Assembly: GCF_052857255.1 (NCBI RefSeq)
Contig: NC_135504.1
Span: 144,610,121 to 144,674,120 of the forward strand
DNA: 64,000 nt
DNA from: Amblyomma americanum
Taxonomy: Eukaryota > Arthropoda > Arachnida > Ixodida > Ixodidae
Direction: 5' to 3'
Shown here one piece after another: positions 25,191 through 38,936 of the stretch. A model generated the notes under the pieces. The model worked only from the letters and a program-made list of their open reading frames with translations, was not told where the DNA came from and searched no databases. The translations under genes were made by a program, and so were the position numbers. Position 1 is the first letter of the stretch, and every line of letters starts with the position of its first letter.

Positions 25191-28100
25191 TTCGATCTAA
25201 AACGATGCATTCCGTTGTTTTGAGCCGGAATACAAGTTTTCGCGCAGTTCTGAGAGAAAAAGTTTACAATTTTCTCTCGTCTACTCGTCGACGACTTGTA
25301 AAATCGATGCTCGTGAATCTTGCTAGTTTCGATCTAAAACGATGTATTCCGTTGTTTTGAGCCGGAATACAAGTTTTCGCGCAGTTCTGAGAGAAAAAGT
25401 TTACACCTTTCTCTCGTCTACTCTTCGACGACTTGTAAAATCAATGCTCGTGAATCTTGATAGTTTCGATCTACTACGATGTATCTCGTTGTTTTGAGCT
25501 GGAATACAAGTTTTCGTGCAGTTCTGAGAGAAAAAGTTTACACCTTTCTCTCGTCTACTCTTCGACGACTTGTAAAATCGATGCTCGTGAATCTTGCTAG
25601 TTTCGATCTAAAATGATGTATCCCGTGGTTTTAAGCCGGAATACAAGTTTTCGTGCAGTTCTGAGAGAAAAAGTTTACACCTTTCTCTCGTCTACTCTTC
25701 GAGGACTTGTAAAATCGATGCTCGTGAATCTTGCTAGTTTCGATCTAAAACGATGAATCCTGTTGTTTTGAGCCGGAATACAAGTTTTCGCGCAGTTCTG
25801 AGAGAAAAAGTTTACGCCTTTCTCTCGTCTACTCTTCGACGACTTGCAAAATCGATGCTCGTGAATCTTGCTCGTTTCGATCTAAAACGATGTATCCCGT
25901 TGTTTTGAGCCGGAATACAAGTTTTCGTGCAGTTCTGAGAGAAAAAACTTACACCTTTCTCTCGTCTACTCTTCGGCGACTTGTAAAATCGATGCTCGTG
26001 AATCTTGCTAGTTTCGATCTAAAACGATGCATTCCGTTGTTTTGAGCCGGAATACAAGTTTTCGCGCAGTTCTGATAGAAAAAGTTTACAATTTTCTCTC
26101 GTCTACTCGTCGACGACTTGTAAAATCGATGCTCGTGAATCTTGCTAGTTTCGATCTAAAACGATGTATCCCGTTGTTTTGAGCCGGAATACAAGTTTTC
26201 GCGCAGTTCTGAGAGAAAAAGTTTACACCTTTCTCTCGTCTACTCTTCGACGACTTGCAAAATCGATGCTCGTGAATCTTGCTCGTTTAGATCTAAAACG
26301 ATGTATCCCGTTGTTTTGAGCCGGAATACAAGTTTTCGTGCAGTTCTGAGAGAAAAAGTTTACACCTTTCTCTCGTCTACTCTTCGGCGACTTGTAAAAT
26401 CGATGCTCGTGAATCTTGCTAGTTTCGATCTAAAACGATGTATTCCGTTGTTTTGAGCCGGAATACAAGTTTTCGCGCAGTTCTGAGAGAAAAAGTTTAC
26501 ACCTTTCTCTCGTCTACTCTTCGACGACTTGTAAAATCGATGCTCGTGAATCTTGCTAGTTTCGATCTAAAACGATGCATTTCGTTTTTTTGAGCCGGAA
26601 TACAAGTTTTCGTGCAGTTCTGAGAGAAAAAGTTTACACCTTTCTCTCGTCTACTCTTCGAGGACTTGTAAAATCGATGCTCGTGAATCTTGCTCGTTTC
26701 GATCTAAAACGATGCATTCCGTTGTTTTGAGCCGGAATACAAGTTTTCGCGCAGTTCTGAGAGAAAAAGTTTACAATTTTCTCTCGTCTACTCGTCGACG
26801 ACTTGTAAAATCGATGCTCGTGAATCTTGCTAGTTTCGATCTAAAACGATGTATTCCGTTGTTTTGAGCCGGAATACAAGTTTTCGCGCAGTTCTGAGAG
26901 AAAAAGTTTACACCTTTCTCTCGTCTACTCTTCGACGACTTGTAAAATCAATGCTCGTGAATCTTGATAGTTTCGATCTACAACGATGTATCTCGTTGTT
27001 TTGAGCTGGAATACAAGTTTTCGTGCAGTTCTGAGAGAAAAAGTTTACACCTTTCTCTCGTCTACTCTTCGACGACTTGTAAAATCGATGCTCGTGAATC
27101 TTGCTAGTTTCGATCTAAAATGATGTATCCCGTGGTTTTAAGCCGGAATACAAGTTTTCGTGCAGTTCTGAGAGAAAAAGTTTACACCTTTCTCTCGTCT
27201 ACTCTTCGAGGACTTGTAAAATCGATGCTCGTGAATCTTGCTAGTTTCGATCTAAAACGATGAATCCTGTTGTTTTGAGCCGGAATACAAGTTTTCGCGC
27301 AGTTCTGAGAGAAAAAGTTTACGCCTTTCTCTCGTCTACTCTTCGACGACTTGCAAAATCGATGCTCGCGAATCTTGCTCGTTTCGATCTAAAACGATGT
27401 ATCCCGTTGTTTTGAGCCGGAATACAAGTTTTCGTGCAGTTCTGAGAGAAAAAACTTACACCTTTCTCTCGTCTACTCTTCGGCGACTTGTAAAATCGAT
27501 GCTCGTGAATCTTGCTAGTTTCGATCTAAAACGATGCATTCCGTTGTTTTGAGCCGGAATACAAGTTTTCGCGCAGTTCTGATAGAAAAAGTTTACAATT
27601 TTCTCTCGTCTACTCGTCGACGACTTGTAAAATCGATGCTCGTGAATCTTGCTAGTTTCGATCTAAAACGATGTATCCCGTTGTTTTGAGCCGGAATACA
27701 AGTTTTCGCGCAGTTCTGAGAGAAAAAGTTTACACCATTCTCTCGTCTACTCTTCGACGATTTGCAAAATCGATGCTCGTGAATCTTGCTCGTTTAGATC
27801 TAAAACGATGTATCCCGTTGTTTTGAGCCGGAATACAAGTTTTCGTGCAGTTCTGAGAGAAAAAGATTACACCTTTCTCTCGTCTACTCTTCGGCGACTT
27901 GTAAAATCGATGCTCGTGAATCTTGCTAGTTTCGATCTAAAACGATGTATTCCGTTGTTTTGAGCCGGAATACAAGTTTTCGCGCAGTTCTGAGAGAAAA
28001 AGTTTACACCTTTCTCTCGTCTACTCTTCGACGACTTGTAAAATCGATGCTCGTGAATCTTGCTAGTTTCGATCTAAAACGATGTATTTCGTTTTTTTGA

Positions 28101-28220
28101 GCCGGAATACAAGTTTTCGTGCAGTTCTGAGAGAAAAAGTTTACACCTTTCTCTCGTCTACTCTTCGAGGACTTGTAAAATCGATGCTCGCGAATCTTGC
28201 TCGTTTCGATCTAAAACGAT
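25191..28220. repeat. 1507-bp tandem higher-order repeat (11-mer)
   Basis: cccgtggttttaagccgg recurs at 25622 and 27129, and gaaaaaacttacacc at 25941 and 27448. The offset is 1507, exactly 11 x 137. Confidence 0.85.
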
Positions 28221-28499
28221 GTATCCCGTTGTTTTGAGCCGGAATACAAGTTTTCGTGCAGTTCTGAGAGAAAAAGTTTACACCTTTCCCTCGTCTACTC
28301 TTCGACGACTTGTAAAATCGATGCTCGTGAATCTTGCTAGTTTCGATCTACAACGATGCATTCCGTTGTTTTGAGCCGGAATACAAGTTTTCGCGCAGTT
28401 TTGAGAGAAAAAGTTTACAATTTTCTCTCGTCTACTCGTCGACGACTTGTAAAATCGATGCTCGTGAATCTTGCTAGTTTCGATCTAAAACGATGTATT

Positions 28500-30165
28500 C
28501 CGTTGTTTTGAGCCGGAATACAAGTTTTCGCGCAGTTCTGAGAGAAAAAGTTTACACCTTTCTCTCGTCTACTCTTCGAGGACTTGTAAAATCGATGCTC
28601 GTGAATCTTGCTAGTTTCGATCTAAAACGATGAATCCTGTTGTTTTGAGCCGGAATACAAGTTTTCGCGCAGTTCTGAGAAAAAAAGTTTACACCTTTCT
28701 CTCGTCTACTCTTCGACGACTTGTAAAATCGATGCTCGTGAATCTTGCTAGTTTCGATCTAAAACGATGTATTCCGTTTTTTTGAGCCGGAATACAAGTT
28801 TTCGTGCAGTTCTGAGAGAAAAAGTTTACACCTTTCTCTCGTCTACTCTTCGAGGACTTGTAAAATCGATGCTCGTGAATCTTGCTCGTTTCGATCTAAA
28901 ACGATGTATCCCGTTGTTTTGAGCCGGAATACAAGTTTTCGTGCAGTTCTGAGAGAAAAAGTTTACACCTTTCTCTCGTCTACTCTTTGACGACTTGTAA
29001 AATCGATGCTCGTGAATCTTGCTAGTTTCGATCTAAAACGATGCATTCCGTTGTTTTGAGCCGGAATACAAGTTTTCGCGCAGTTCTGAGAGAAAAAGTT
29101 TACAATTTTCTCTCGTCTACTCGTCGACGACTTGTAAAATCGATGCTCGTGAATCTTGCTAGTTTCGATCTAAAACGATGTATTCCGTTGTTTTGAGCCG
29201 GAATACAAGTTTTCGCGCAGTTCTGAGAGAAAAAGTTTACACCTTTCTCTCGTCTACTCTTCGAGGACTTGTAAAATCGATGCTCGTGAATCTTGCTCGT
29301 TTCGATCTAAAACGATGTATCCCGTTGTTTTGAGCCGGAATACAAGTTTTCGCGCAGTTCTGAGAGAAAAAGTTTACACCTTTCTCTCGTCTACTCTTCG
29401 AGGACTTGTAAAATCGATGCTCGTGAATCTTGCTAGTTTCGATCTAAAACGATGAATCCTGTTGTTTTGAGCCGGAATACAAGTTTTCGCGCAGTTCTGA
29501 GAAAAAAAGTTTACACCTTTCTCTCGTCTACTCTTCGACGACTTGTAAAATCGATGCTCGTGAATCTTGCTAGTTTCGATCTAAAACGATGTATTCCGTT
29601 TTTTTGAGCCGGAATACAAGTTTTCGTGCAGTTCTGAGAGAAAAAGTTTACACCTTTCTCTCGTCTACTCTTCGAGGACTTGTAAAATCGATGCTCGTGA
29701 ATCTTGCTCGTTTCGATCTAAAACGATGTATCTCGTTGTTTTGAGCCGGAATACAAGTTTTCGTGCAGTTCTGAGAGAAAAAGTTTACACCTTTCTCTCG
29801 TCTACTCTTTGACGACTTGTAAAATCGATGCTCGTGAATCTTGCTAGTTTCGATCTAAAACGATGTATTCCGTTGTTTTGAGCCGGAATACAAGTTTTCG
29901 CGCAGTTCTGAGAGAAAAAGTTTACAATTTTCTCTCGTCTACTCGTCGACGATTTGTAAAATCGATGCTCGCGAATCTTACTAGTTTTGATCTAAAACGA
30001 TGTATTCCGTTGTTTTGAGCCGGAATACAAGTTTTCGCGCAGTTCTGAGAGAAAAAGTTTACACCTTTCTCTCGTCTACTCTTCGAGGACTTGTAAAATC
30101 GATGCTCGTGAATCTTGCTCGTTTCGATCTAAAACGATGTATCCCGTTGTTTTGAGCCGGAATAC
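28500..30165. repeat. 822-bp tandem higher-order repeat (6-mer)
   Basis: tgaatcctgttg at 28631 and 29453, each followed by the gagaaaaaaag and tattccgtttttttgag variants and then tactctttgacgac. The offset is 6 x 137. Copy 2 carries a few extra changes. Confidence 0.75.
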
Positions 30166-31133
30166 AAGTTTTCGTGCAGTTCTGAGAGAAAAAGTTTACA
30201 CCTTTCTCTCGTCTACTCTTCGAGGACTTGTAAAATCGATGCTCGTGAATCTTGCTAGTTTCGATCGAAAACGATGTATTCCGTTGTTTTGAGCCGGAAT
30301 ACAAGTTTTCGCGCAGTTCTGAGAGAAAAAGTTTACACCTTTCTCTCGTCTACTCTTCGACGACTTGTAAAATCAATGCTCGTGAATCTTGCTAGTTTCG
30401 ATCTACAACGATGTATCTCGTTGGTTTGAGCTGGAATACAAGTTTTCGCGCAGTTCTGAGAGAAAAAGTTTACACCTTTCTCTCGTCTACTCTTCGACGA
30501 CTTGTAAAATCGATGCTCGTGAATCTTGCTAGTTTCGATCTAAAACGATGTATCCCGTTGTTTTGAGCCGGATTACAAGTTTTGTGCAGTTCTGAGAGAA
30601 AAAGTTTACACCTTTCTCTCTACTCTTCGACGACTTGTAAAATCGATGCTCGTTAATCTTGCTAGTTTCGATCTAAAACGATGTATTCCGTTGTTTTGAG
30701 CCGGAATACAAGTTTTCGCGCAGTTCTGAGAGAAAAAGTTTACAATTTTCTCTCGTCTACTCGTCGACGATTTGTAAAATCGATGCTCGCGAATCTTACT
30801 AGTTTTGATCTAAAACGATGTATACCGTTGTTTTGAGCCGGAATACAAGTTTTCGTGCAGTTCTGAGAGAAAAAGTGTACACCTTTCTCTCGACTACTCT
30901 TCAAAGACTTGTAAAATCGATGCTCGTGAATCTTGCTAGTTTCGATCTAAAACGATGAATCCTGTTGTTTTGAGCCGGAATACAAGTTTCCGCGCAGTAC
31001 TGAGAGAAAAAGTTTACACCTTTCTCTCGTCTACTCTTCGACGACTTTTAAAATCGATGCTCGTGAATCTTGCTAGTTTCGATCTAAAACGATGTATCCC
31101 GTTGTTTTCAGCCGGAATACAAGTTTTCGCGCA

Positions 31134-31143
31134 GTTCTAAGAG
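31134..31143 (+). other. Empty insertion site in satellite (1)
   Basis: gttctaagag in an unbroken monomer, in place of the common gttctgagag. It is followed by the same taatatcg monomer variant that follows the PLE inserts. Confidence 0.8.
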
Positions 31144-32229
31144 AAAAAGTTTACACCTTTCTCTCGTCTACTCTTCGACGACTTGTAATATCGATGCTCG
31201 TGAATCTTGCTAGTTTCGATCTAAAACGATGTATTCCGTTGTTTTGAGCCGGAATACAAGTTTTCGCGCAGTTCTGAGAGAAAAAGTTTACGCCTTTCTC
31301 TCGTCTACTCTTCGATGACTTGTAAAATCGATGCTCGTGAATCTTGCTAGTTTCGATCTAAAACGATGTAACCCGTTGTTCTGAGCCGGAATACAAGTTC
31401 TGACGCAGTTCTGAGAGAAAACGTTTACACCTTTCTCTCGTCTACTCTTCGAGGACTTGTAAAATCGATCCTCGTGAATCTTGCTAGTTTCGATCTAAAA
31501 GGATGAATCCCGTTGTTTTGAGCCGGAATACAAGTTTTCGCGCAGTTCTGAGAGAAAAAGTTTACACCTTTCTCTCGTCTACTCTTCGACGACTTGTAAA
31601 ATCGATGCTCGTGAATCTTGCTAGTTTCGATCTAAAACGATGTATCCTGTTGTTTTGAGCCGGAATACAAGTTTTCGTGCAGTTCTGAGAGAAAAAGTTA
31701 ACACCTTTCTCTTGTCTACTCTTCGACGAGTTGTAAAATCGATGCTCGTGAATCTTGCTAGTTTCGATCTAAAACGATGTATTCTGTTGTTTTGAGCCGG
31801 AATACAAGTTTTCGCGCAGTTCTGAGAAAAAAAGTTTACACCTTTCTCTCGTCTACTCTTCGACGACTTGTAAAATCGATGCTCGTGAATCTTGCTAGTT
31901 TCGATCTAAAACGATGTATCCCGTTTTTTTGAGCCGGTATACAAGTTTTCGTGCAGTTCTGAGAGAAAAAGTGTACACCTTTCTCTCGACTACTCTTCAA
32001 AGACTTGTAAAATCGATGCTCGTGAATCTTGCTAGTTTCGATCTAAAACGATGAATCCTGTTGTTTTGAGCCGGAATACAAGTTTCCGCGCAGTACTGAG
32101 AGAAAAAGTTTACACCTTTCTCTCGTCTACTCTTCGACGACTTTTAAAATCGATGCTCGTGAATCTTGCTAGTTTCGATCTAAAACGATGTATCCCGTTG
32201 TTTTCAGCCGGAATACAAGTTTTCGCGCA

Positions 32230-32239
32230 GTTCTAAGAG
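32230..32239 (+). other. Empty insertion site in satellite (2)
   Basis: Same 10 bp and context, 1096 bp after site 1, in the second copy of that higher-order repeat. Confidence 0.8.
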
Positions 32240-32916
32240 AAAAAGTTTACACCTTTCTCTCGTCTACTCTTCGACGACTTGTAATATCGATGCTCGTGAA
32301 TCTTGCTAGTTTCGATCTAAAACGATGTATTTTGTTGTTTTGAGCCGGAATACAAGTTTTCGCGCAGTTCTGAGAGAAAAAGTTTACGCCTTTCTCTCGC
32401 CTACTCTTCGATGACTTGTAAAATCGATGCTCGTGAATCTTGCTAGTTTCGATCTAAAACGATGTAACCCGTTGTTCTGAGCCGGAATACAAGTTCTGAC
32501 GCAGTTCTGAGAGAAAACGTTTACACCTTTCTCTCGTCTACTCTTCGAGGACTTGTAAAATCGATCCTCGTGAATCTTGCTAGTTTCGATCTAAAAGTAT
32601 GAATCCCGTTGTTTTGAGCCGGAATACAAGTTTTCGCGCAGTTCTGAGAGAAAAAGTTTACACCTTTCTCTCGTCTACTCTTCGACGACTTGTAAAATCG
32701 ATGCTCGTGAATCTTGCTAGTTTCGATCTACAACGATGTATCTCGTTGTTTTGAGCTGGAATACAAGTTTTCGCGCAGTTCTGAGAGAAAAAGTTTACAC
32801 CTTTCTCTCGTCTACTCTTCGACGACTTGTAAAATCGATGCTCGTGAATCTTGCTAATTTCAATCTAAAACGATGTATCCCGTTGTTTTGAGCCGGAATA
32901 CAAGTTTTCGTGCAGT

Positions 32917-33604
32917 TCTGAGAGAAAAAGTTTACACCTTTCTCTCTACTCTTCGACGACTTGTAAAATCGATGCTCGTGAATCTTGCTAGTTTCGATCT
33001 AAAACGATGAATCCTGTTGTTTTGAGCCGGAATACAAGTTTCCGCGCAGTACTGAGAGAAAAAGTTTACACCTTTCTCTCGTCTACTCTTCGACGACTTT
33101 TAAAATCGATGCTCGTGAATCTTGCTAGTTTCGATCTAAAACGATGTATCCCGTTGTTCTGAGCCGGAATACAAGTTCTGACGCAGTTCTGAGAGAAAAC
33201 GTTTACACCTTTCTCTCGTCTACTCTTCGAGGACTTGTAAAATCGAGGCTCGTGAATCTTGCTAGTTTCGATCTAAAAGGATGAATCCCGTTGTTTTGAG
33301 CCGGAATACAAGTTTTCGCGCAGTTCTGAGAGAAAAAGTTTACACCTTTCTCTCGTCTACTCTTCGACGACTTGTAAAATCGATGCTCGTGAATCTTGCT
33401 AGTTTCGATCTAAAACGATGTATCCTGTTGTTTTGAGCCGGAATACAAGTTTTCGTGCAGTTCTGAGAGAAAAAGTTTACACCTTTCTCTTGTCTACTCT
33501 TCGACGAGTTGTAAAATCGATGCTCGTGAATCTTGCTAGTTTCGATCTAAAACAATGTATTCTGTTGTTTTGAGCCGGAATACAAGTTTTCGCGCAGTTC
33601 TGAG
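32917..33604. repeat. Duplicate of 34832-35519 (offset 1915)
   Basis: Shared ctttctctctactcttcg short monomer, tttccgcgcagtac, and aaatcgaggctcgtg in both copies. Offset is 14 monomers minus 3. Confidence 0.75.
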
Positions 33605-35165
33605 AGAAAAAGTTTACAATTTTCTCTCGTCTACTCGTCGACGACTTGTAAAATCGATGCTCGTGAATCTTGCTAGTTTCGATCTAAAACGATGTAACCC
33701 GTTGTTCTGAGCCGGAATACAAGTTCTGACGCAGTTCTGAGAGAAAACGTTTACACCTTTCTCTCGTCTACTCTTCGAGGACTTGTAAAATCGATCCTCG
33801 TGAATCTTGCTAGTTTCGATCTAAAAGGATGAATCCCGTTGTTTTGAGCCGGAATACAAGTTTTCGCGCAGTTCTGAGAGAAAAAGTTTACACCTTTCTC
33901 TCGTCTACTCTTCGACGACTTGTAAAATCGATGCTCGTGAATCTTGCTAGTTTCGATCTAAAACGATGTATCCTGTTGTTTTGAGCCGGAATACAAGTTT
34001 TCGTGCAGTTCTGAGAGAAAAAGTTAACACCTTTCTCTTGTCTACTCTTCGACGAGTTGTAAAATCGATGCTCGTGAATCTTGCTAGTTTCGATCTAAAA
34101 CGATGAATCCTGTTGTTTTGAGCCGGAATACAAGTTTTCGCGCAGTTCTGAGAGAAAAAGTTTACACCTTTCTCTCGTCTACTCTTCGACGACTTGTAAA
34201 ATCGATGCTCGTGAATCTTGCTAGTTTCGATCTAAAACGATGTATCCCGTTTTTTTGAGCCGGAATACAAGTTTTCGTGCAGTTCTGAGAGAAAAAGTTT
34301 TCACCTTTCTCTCGTCTACTCTTCGAGGACTTGTAAAATCGATGCTCTTGAATCTTGCTCGTTTCGATCTAAAACTATGTATCCCGTTGTTTTGAGCCGG
34401 AATACAAGTTTTCGTGCAGTTCTGAGAGAAAAAGTTTACACCTTTCTCTCGTCTACTCTTTGACGACTTGTAAAATCGATGCTCGTGAATCTTGCTAGTT
34501 TCGATCTAAAACAATGCATTCCGTTGTTTTGAGCCGGAATACAAGTTTTCGCGCAGTTCTGAGAGAAAAAGTTTACAATTTTCTCTCGTCTACTCGTCGA
34601 CGACTTGTAAAATCGATGCTCGTGAATCTTGCTAGTTTTGATCTAAAACGATGTATTCCGTTGTTTTGAGCCGGAATACAAGTTTTCGCGCAGTTCTGAG
34701 AGAAAACGTTTACACCTTTCTCTCGTCTACTCTTCGACGACTTGTAAAATCAATGCTCGTGAATCTTGCTAGTTTCGATCTACAACGATGTATCTCGTTG
34801 TTCTGAGCTGGAATACAAGTTTTCGCGCAGTTCTGAGAGAAAAAGTTTACACCTTTCTCTCTACTCTTCGACGACTTGTAAAATCGATGCTCGTGAATCT
34901 TGCTAGTTTCGATCTAAAACGATGAATCCTGTTGTTTTGAGCCGGAATACAAGTTTCCGCGCAGTACTGAGAGAAAAAGTTTACACCTTTCTCTCGTCTA
35001 CTCTTCGACGACTTTTAAAATCGATGCTCGTGAATCTTGCTAGTTTCGATCTAAAACGATGTATCCCGTTGTTCTGAGCCGGAATACAAGTTCTGACGCA
35101 GTTCTGAGAGAAAACGTTTACACCTTTCTCTCGTCTACTCTTCGAGGACTTGTAAAATCGAGGCT

Positions 35166-37659
35166 CGTGAATCTTGCTAGTTTCGATCTAAAAGGATGAA
35201 TCCCGTTGTTTTGAGCCGGAATACAAGTTTTCGCGCAGTTCTGAGAGAAAAACTTTACACCTTTCTCTCGTCTACTCTTCGACGACTTGTAAAATCGATG
35301 CTCGTGAATCTTGCTAGTTTCGATCTAAAACGATGTATCCTGTTGTTTTGAGCCGGAATACAAGTTTTCGTGCAGTTCTGAGAGAAAAAGTTTACACCTT
35401 TCTCTTGTCTACTCTTCGACGAGTTGTAAAATCGATGCTCGTGAATCTTGCTAGTTTCGATCTAAAACGATGTATTCTGTTGTTTTGAGCCGGAATACAA
35501 GTTTTCGCGCAGTTCTGAGAAAAAAAGTTTACACCTTTCTCTCGTCTACTCTTCGACGACTTGTAAAATCGATGCTCGTGAATCTTGCTAGTTTCGGTCT
35601 AAAACGATGTATCCCGTTTTTTTGAGCCGGTATACAAGTTCTCGCGCAGTTCTGAGAAAAAAGTTTACACCTTTCCCTCGTATACTCATCGACGGCTTGT
35701 AAAAGCGATGCTTGTGAATCTTGCTAGTTTCGATCTAAAACGATGTATCCCGTTGTTTTGAGCCGGAATACAAGTTTTCGTGCAGTTCTGAGAGAAAAAG
35801 TTTACACCTTTCTCTCGTCTACTCTTCGAGGACTTGTAAAATCGATGCTCGTGAATCTTGCTAGTTTCGATCTAAAACGATGAATCCTGTTGTTTTGAGC
35901 CGGAATACAAGTTTTCGCGCAGTTCTGAGAGAAAAAGTTTACACCTTTCTCTCGTCTACTCTTCGAGGACTTGTAAAATCGATGCTCGTGAATCTTGCTA
36001 GTTTCGATCTAAAACGATGAATCCTCTTGTTTTGAGCCGGAATACAAGTTTTCGCGCAGTTCTGAGAGAAAAAGTTTACACCTTTCTCTCGTCTACTCTT
36101 CGACGATTTGTAAAATCGATGCTCGTGAATCTTGCTAGTTTCGATCTAAAACGATGCATTCCGTTGTTTTGAGCCGGAATACAAGTTTTCGCGCAGTTCT
36201 GAGAGAAAAAGTTTACACCTTTCTCTCTACTCTTCGACGACTTGTAAAATCGATGCTCGTGAATCTTGCTAGTTTCGATCTAAAATGATGAATCCTGTTG
36301 TTTTGAGCCGGAATACAAGTTTCCGCGCAGTACTGAGAGAAAAAGTTTACACCTTTCTCTCGTCTACTCTTCGACGACTTTTAACATCGATGCTCGTGAA
36401 CATTGCTAGTTTCGATCTAAAACGATGTATCCCGTTGTTTTGAGCCGGAATACAAGTTTTCGCGCAGTTCTAAGAGAAAAAGTTTACACCTTTCTCTCGT
36501 CTACTCTTCGACGACTTGTAATATCGATGCTCGTGAATCTTGCTAGTTTCGATCTAAAACGATGTATTCCGTTGTTTTGAGCCGGAATACAAGTTTTCGC
36601 GCAGTTCTGAGAGAAAAAGTTTACGCCTTTCTCTCGTCTACTCTTCGATGACTTGTAAAATCGATGCTCGTGAATCTTGCTAGTTTCGATCTAAAAGGAT
36701 GAATCCCGTTGTTTTGAGCCGGAATACAAGTTTTCGCGCAGTTCTGAGAGAAAAAGTTTACACCTTTCTCTCGTCTACTCTTCGACGACTTGTAAAATCG
36801 ATGCTCGTGAATCTTGCTAGTTTCGATCTAAAACGATGTATCCTGTTGTTTTGAGCCGGAATACAAGTTTTCGTGCAGTTCTGAGAGAAAAAGTTTACAC
36901 CTTTCTCTTGTCTACTCTTCGACGAGTTGTAAAATTGATGCTCGTGAATCTTGCTAGTTTCGATCTAAAACGATGTATTCTGTTGTTTTGAGCCGGAATA
37001 CAAGTTTTCGCGCAGTTCTGAGAAAAAAAGTTTACACCTTTCTCTCGTCTACTCTTCGACGACTTGTAAAATCGATGCTCGTGAATCTTGCTAGTTTCGA
37101 TCTAAAACGATGTATCCCGTTTTTTTGAGCCGGTATACAAGTTCTCGCGCAGTTCTGAGAAAAAAGTTTACACCTTTCCCTCGTATACTCATCGACGGCT
37201 TGTAAAAGCGATGCTTGTGAATCTTGCTAGTTTCGATCTAAAACGATGTATCCCGTTGTTTTGAGCCGGAATACAAGTTTTCGTGCAGTTCTGAGAGAAA
37301 AAGTTTACACCTTTCTCTCGTCTACTCTTCGAGGACTTGTAAAATCGATGCTCGTGAATCTTGCTAGTTTCGATCTAAAACGATGAATCCTGTTGTTTTG
37401 AGCCGGAATACAAGTTTTCGCGCAGTTCTGAGAGAAAAAGTTTACACCTTTCTCTCGTCTACTCTTCGAGGACTTGTAAAATCGATGCTCGTGAATCTTG
37501 CTAGTTTCGATCTAAAACGATGAATCCTGTTGTTTTGAGCCGGAATACAAGTTTTCGCGCAGTTCTGAGAGAAAAAGTTTACACCTTTCTCTCGTCTACT
37601 CTTCGACGACTTGTAAAATCGATGCTCGTGAATCTTGCTAGGTTCGATCTAAAACGATG
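35166..37659. repeat. 1503-bp tandem higher-order repeat (11-mer)
   Basis: gacggcttgtaaaagcg is at 35691 and 37194. Similar stretches are 35166-36156 and 36669-37659. The piece between them carries empty insertion site 3. Confidence 0.75.
36467..36476 (+). other. Empty insertion site in satellite (3)
   Basis: gttctaagag with the taatatcg variant downstream and the tttccgcgcagtac variant one monomer upstream. Confidence 0.8.
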
Positions 37660-38926
37660 TATCCCGTTTTTTTGAGCCGGAATACAAGTTTTCGTGCAGT
37701 TCTGAGAGAAAAAGTTTACACCTTTCTCTCGTCTACTCTTCGAGGACTTGTAAAATCGATGCTCGTGAATCTTGCTCGTTTCGATCTAAAACGATGTATC
37801 CCGTTGTTTTGAGCCGGAATACAAGTTTTCGTGCAGTTCTGAGAGAAAAAGTTTGCACCTTTCTCTCGTCTACTCTTTGACGACTTGTAAAATCGATGCT
37901 CGTGAATCTTGCTAGTTTCGATCTAAAACGATGCATTCCGTTGTTTTGAGCCGGAATACAAGTTTTCGCGCAGTTCTGAGAGAAAAAGTTTACAATTTTC
38001 TCTCGTCTACTCGTCGACGACTTGTAAAATCGATGCTCGTGAATCTTGCTAGTTTCAATCTAAAACGATGTATTCCGTTGTTTTGAGCCGGAATACAAGT
38101 TTTCGCGCAGTTCTGAGAGAAAAAGTTTACACCTTTCTCTCGTCTACTCTTCGACGACTTGTAAAATCAATGCTCGTGAATCTTGCTAGTTTCGATCTAC
38201 AACGATGTATCTCGTTGTTTTGAGCTGAAATACAAGTTTTCGCGCAGTTCTGAGAGAAAAAGTTTACACCTTTCTCTCGTCTACTCTTCGACGACTTGTA
38301 AAATCGATGCTCGTGAATCTTGCTAGTTTCGATCTAAAACGATGTATCCCGTTGTTTTGAGCCGGAATACAAGTTTTCGTGCAGTTCTGAGAGAAAAAGT
38401 TTACACCTTTCTCTCTACTCTTCGACGACTTGTAAAATCGATGCTCGTGAATCTTGCTAGTTTCGATCTAAAACGATGTATTCCGTTGTTTTGAGCCGGA
38501 ATACAAGTTTTCGCGCAGTTCTGAGAGAAAAAGTACAATTTTCTCTCGTCTACTCGTCGACGATTTGTAAAATCGATGCTCGCGAATCTTACTAGTTTCG
38601 ATCTAAAACGATGTATACCGTTGTTTTGAGCCGGAATACAAGTTTTCGTGCAGTTCTGAGAGAAAAAGTGTACACCTTTCTCTCGACTACTCTTCGAAGA
38701 CTTGTAAAATCGATGCTCGTGAATCTTGCTAGTTTCGATCTAAAACGATGAATCCTGTTGTTTTGAGCCGGAATACAAGTTTCCGCGCAGTACTGGGAGA
38801 AAAAGTTTACACCTTTCTCTCGTCTACTCTTCGACGACTTTTAAAATCGATGCTCGTGAATCTTGCTAGTTTCGATCTAAAACGATGTATCCCGTTGTTT
38901 TGAGCCGGAAGACAAGTTTTCGCGCA

Positions 38927-38936
38927 GTTCTAAGAG
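38927..38936 (+). other. Empty insertion site in satellite (4)
   Basis: gttctaagag in a monomer marked by ccggaagacaag, inside the first 5141-bp unit and about 1.8 kb upstream of insert A. Confidence 0.8.

Larger units (their letters stand above)
30843..32731. repeat. 1096-bp tandem higher-order repeat (8-mer), second copy partial
   Basis: Markers tttccgcgcagtac, gacttttaaaatcg, gttttcagccgg and gttctaagag recur at offset 1096. This is the uninterrupted form of the monomer series into which the PLE inserted further right. Confidence 0.85.
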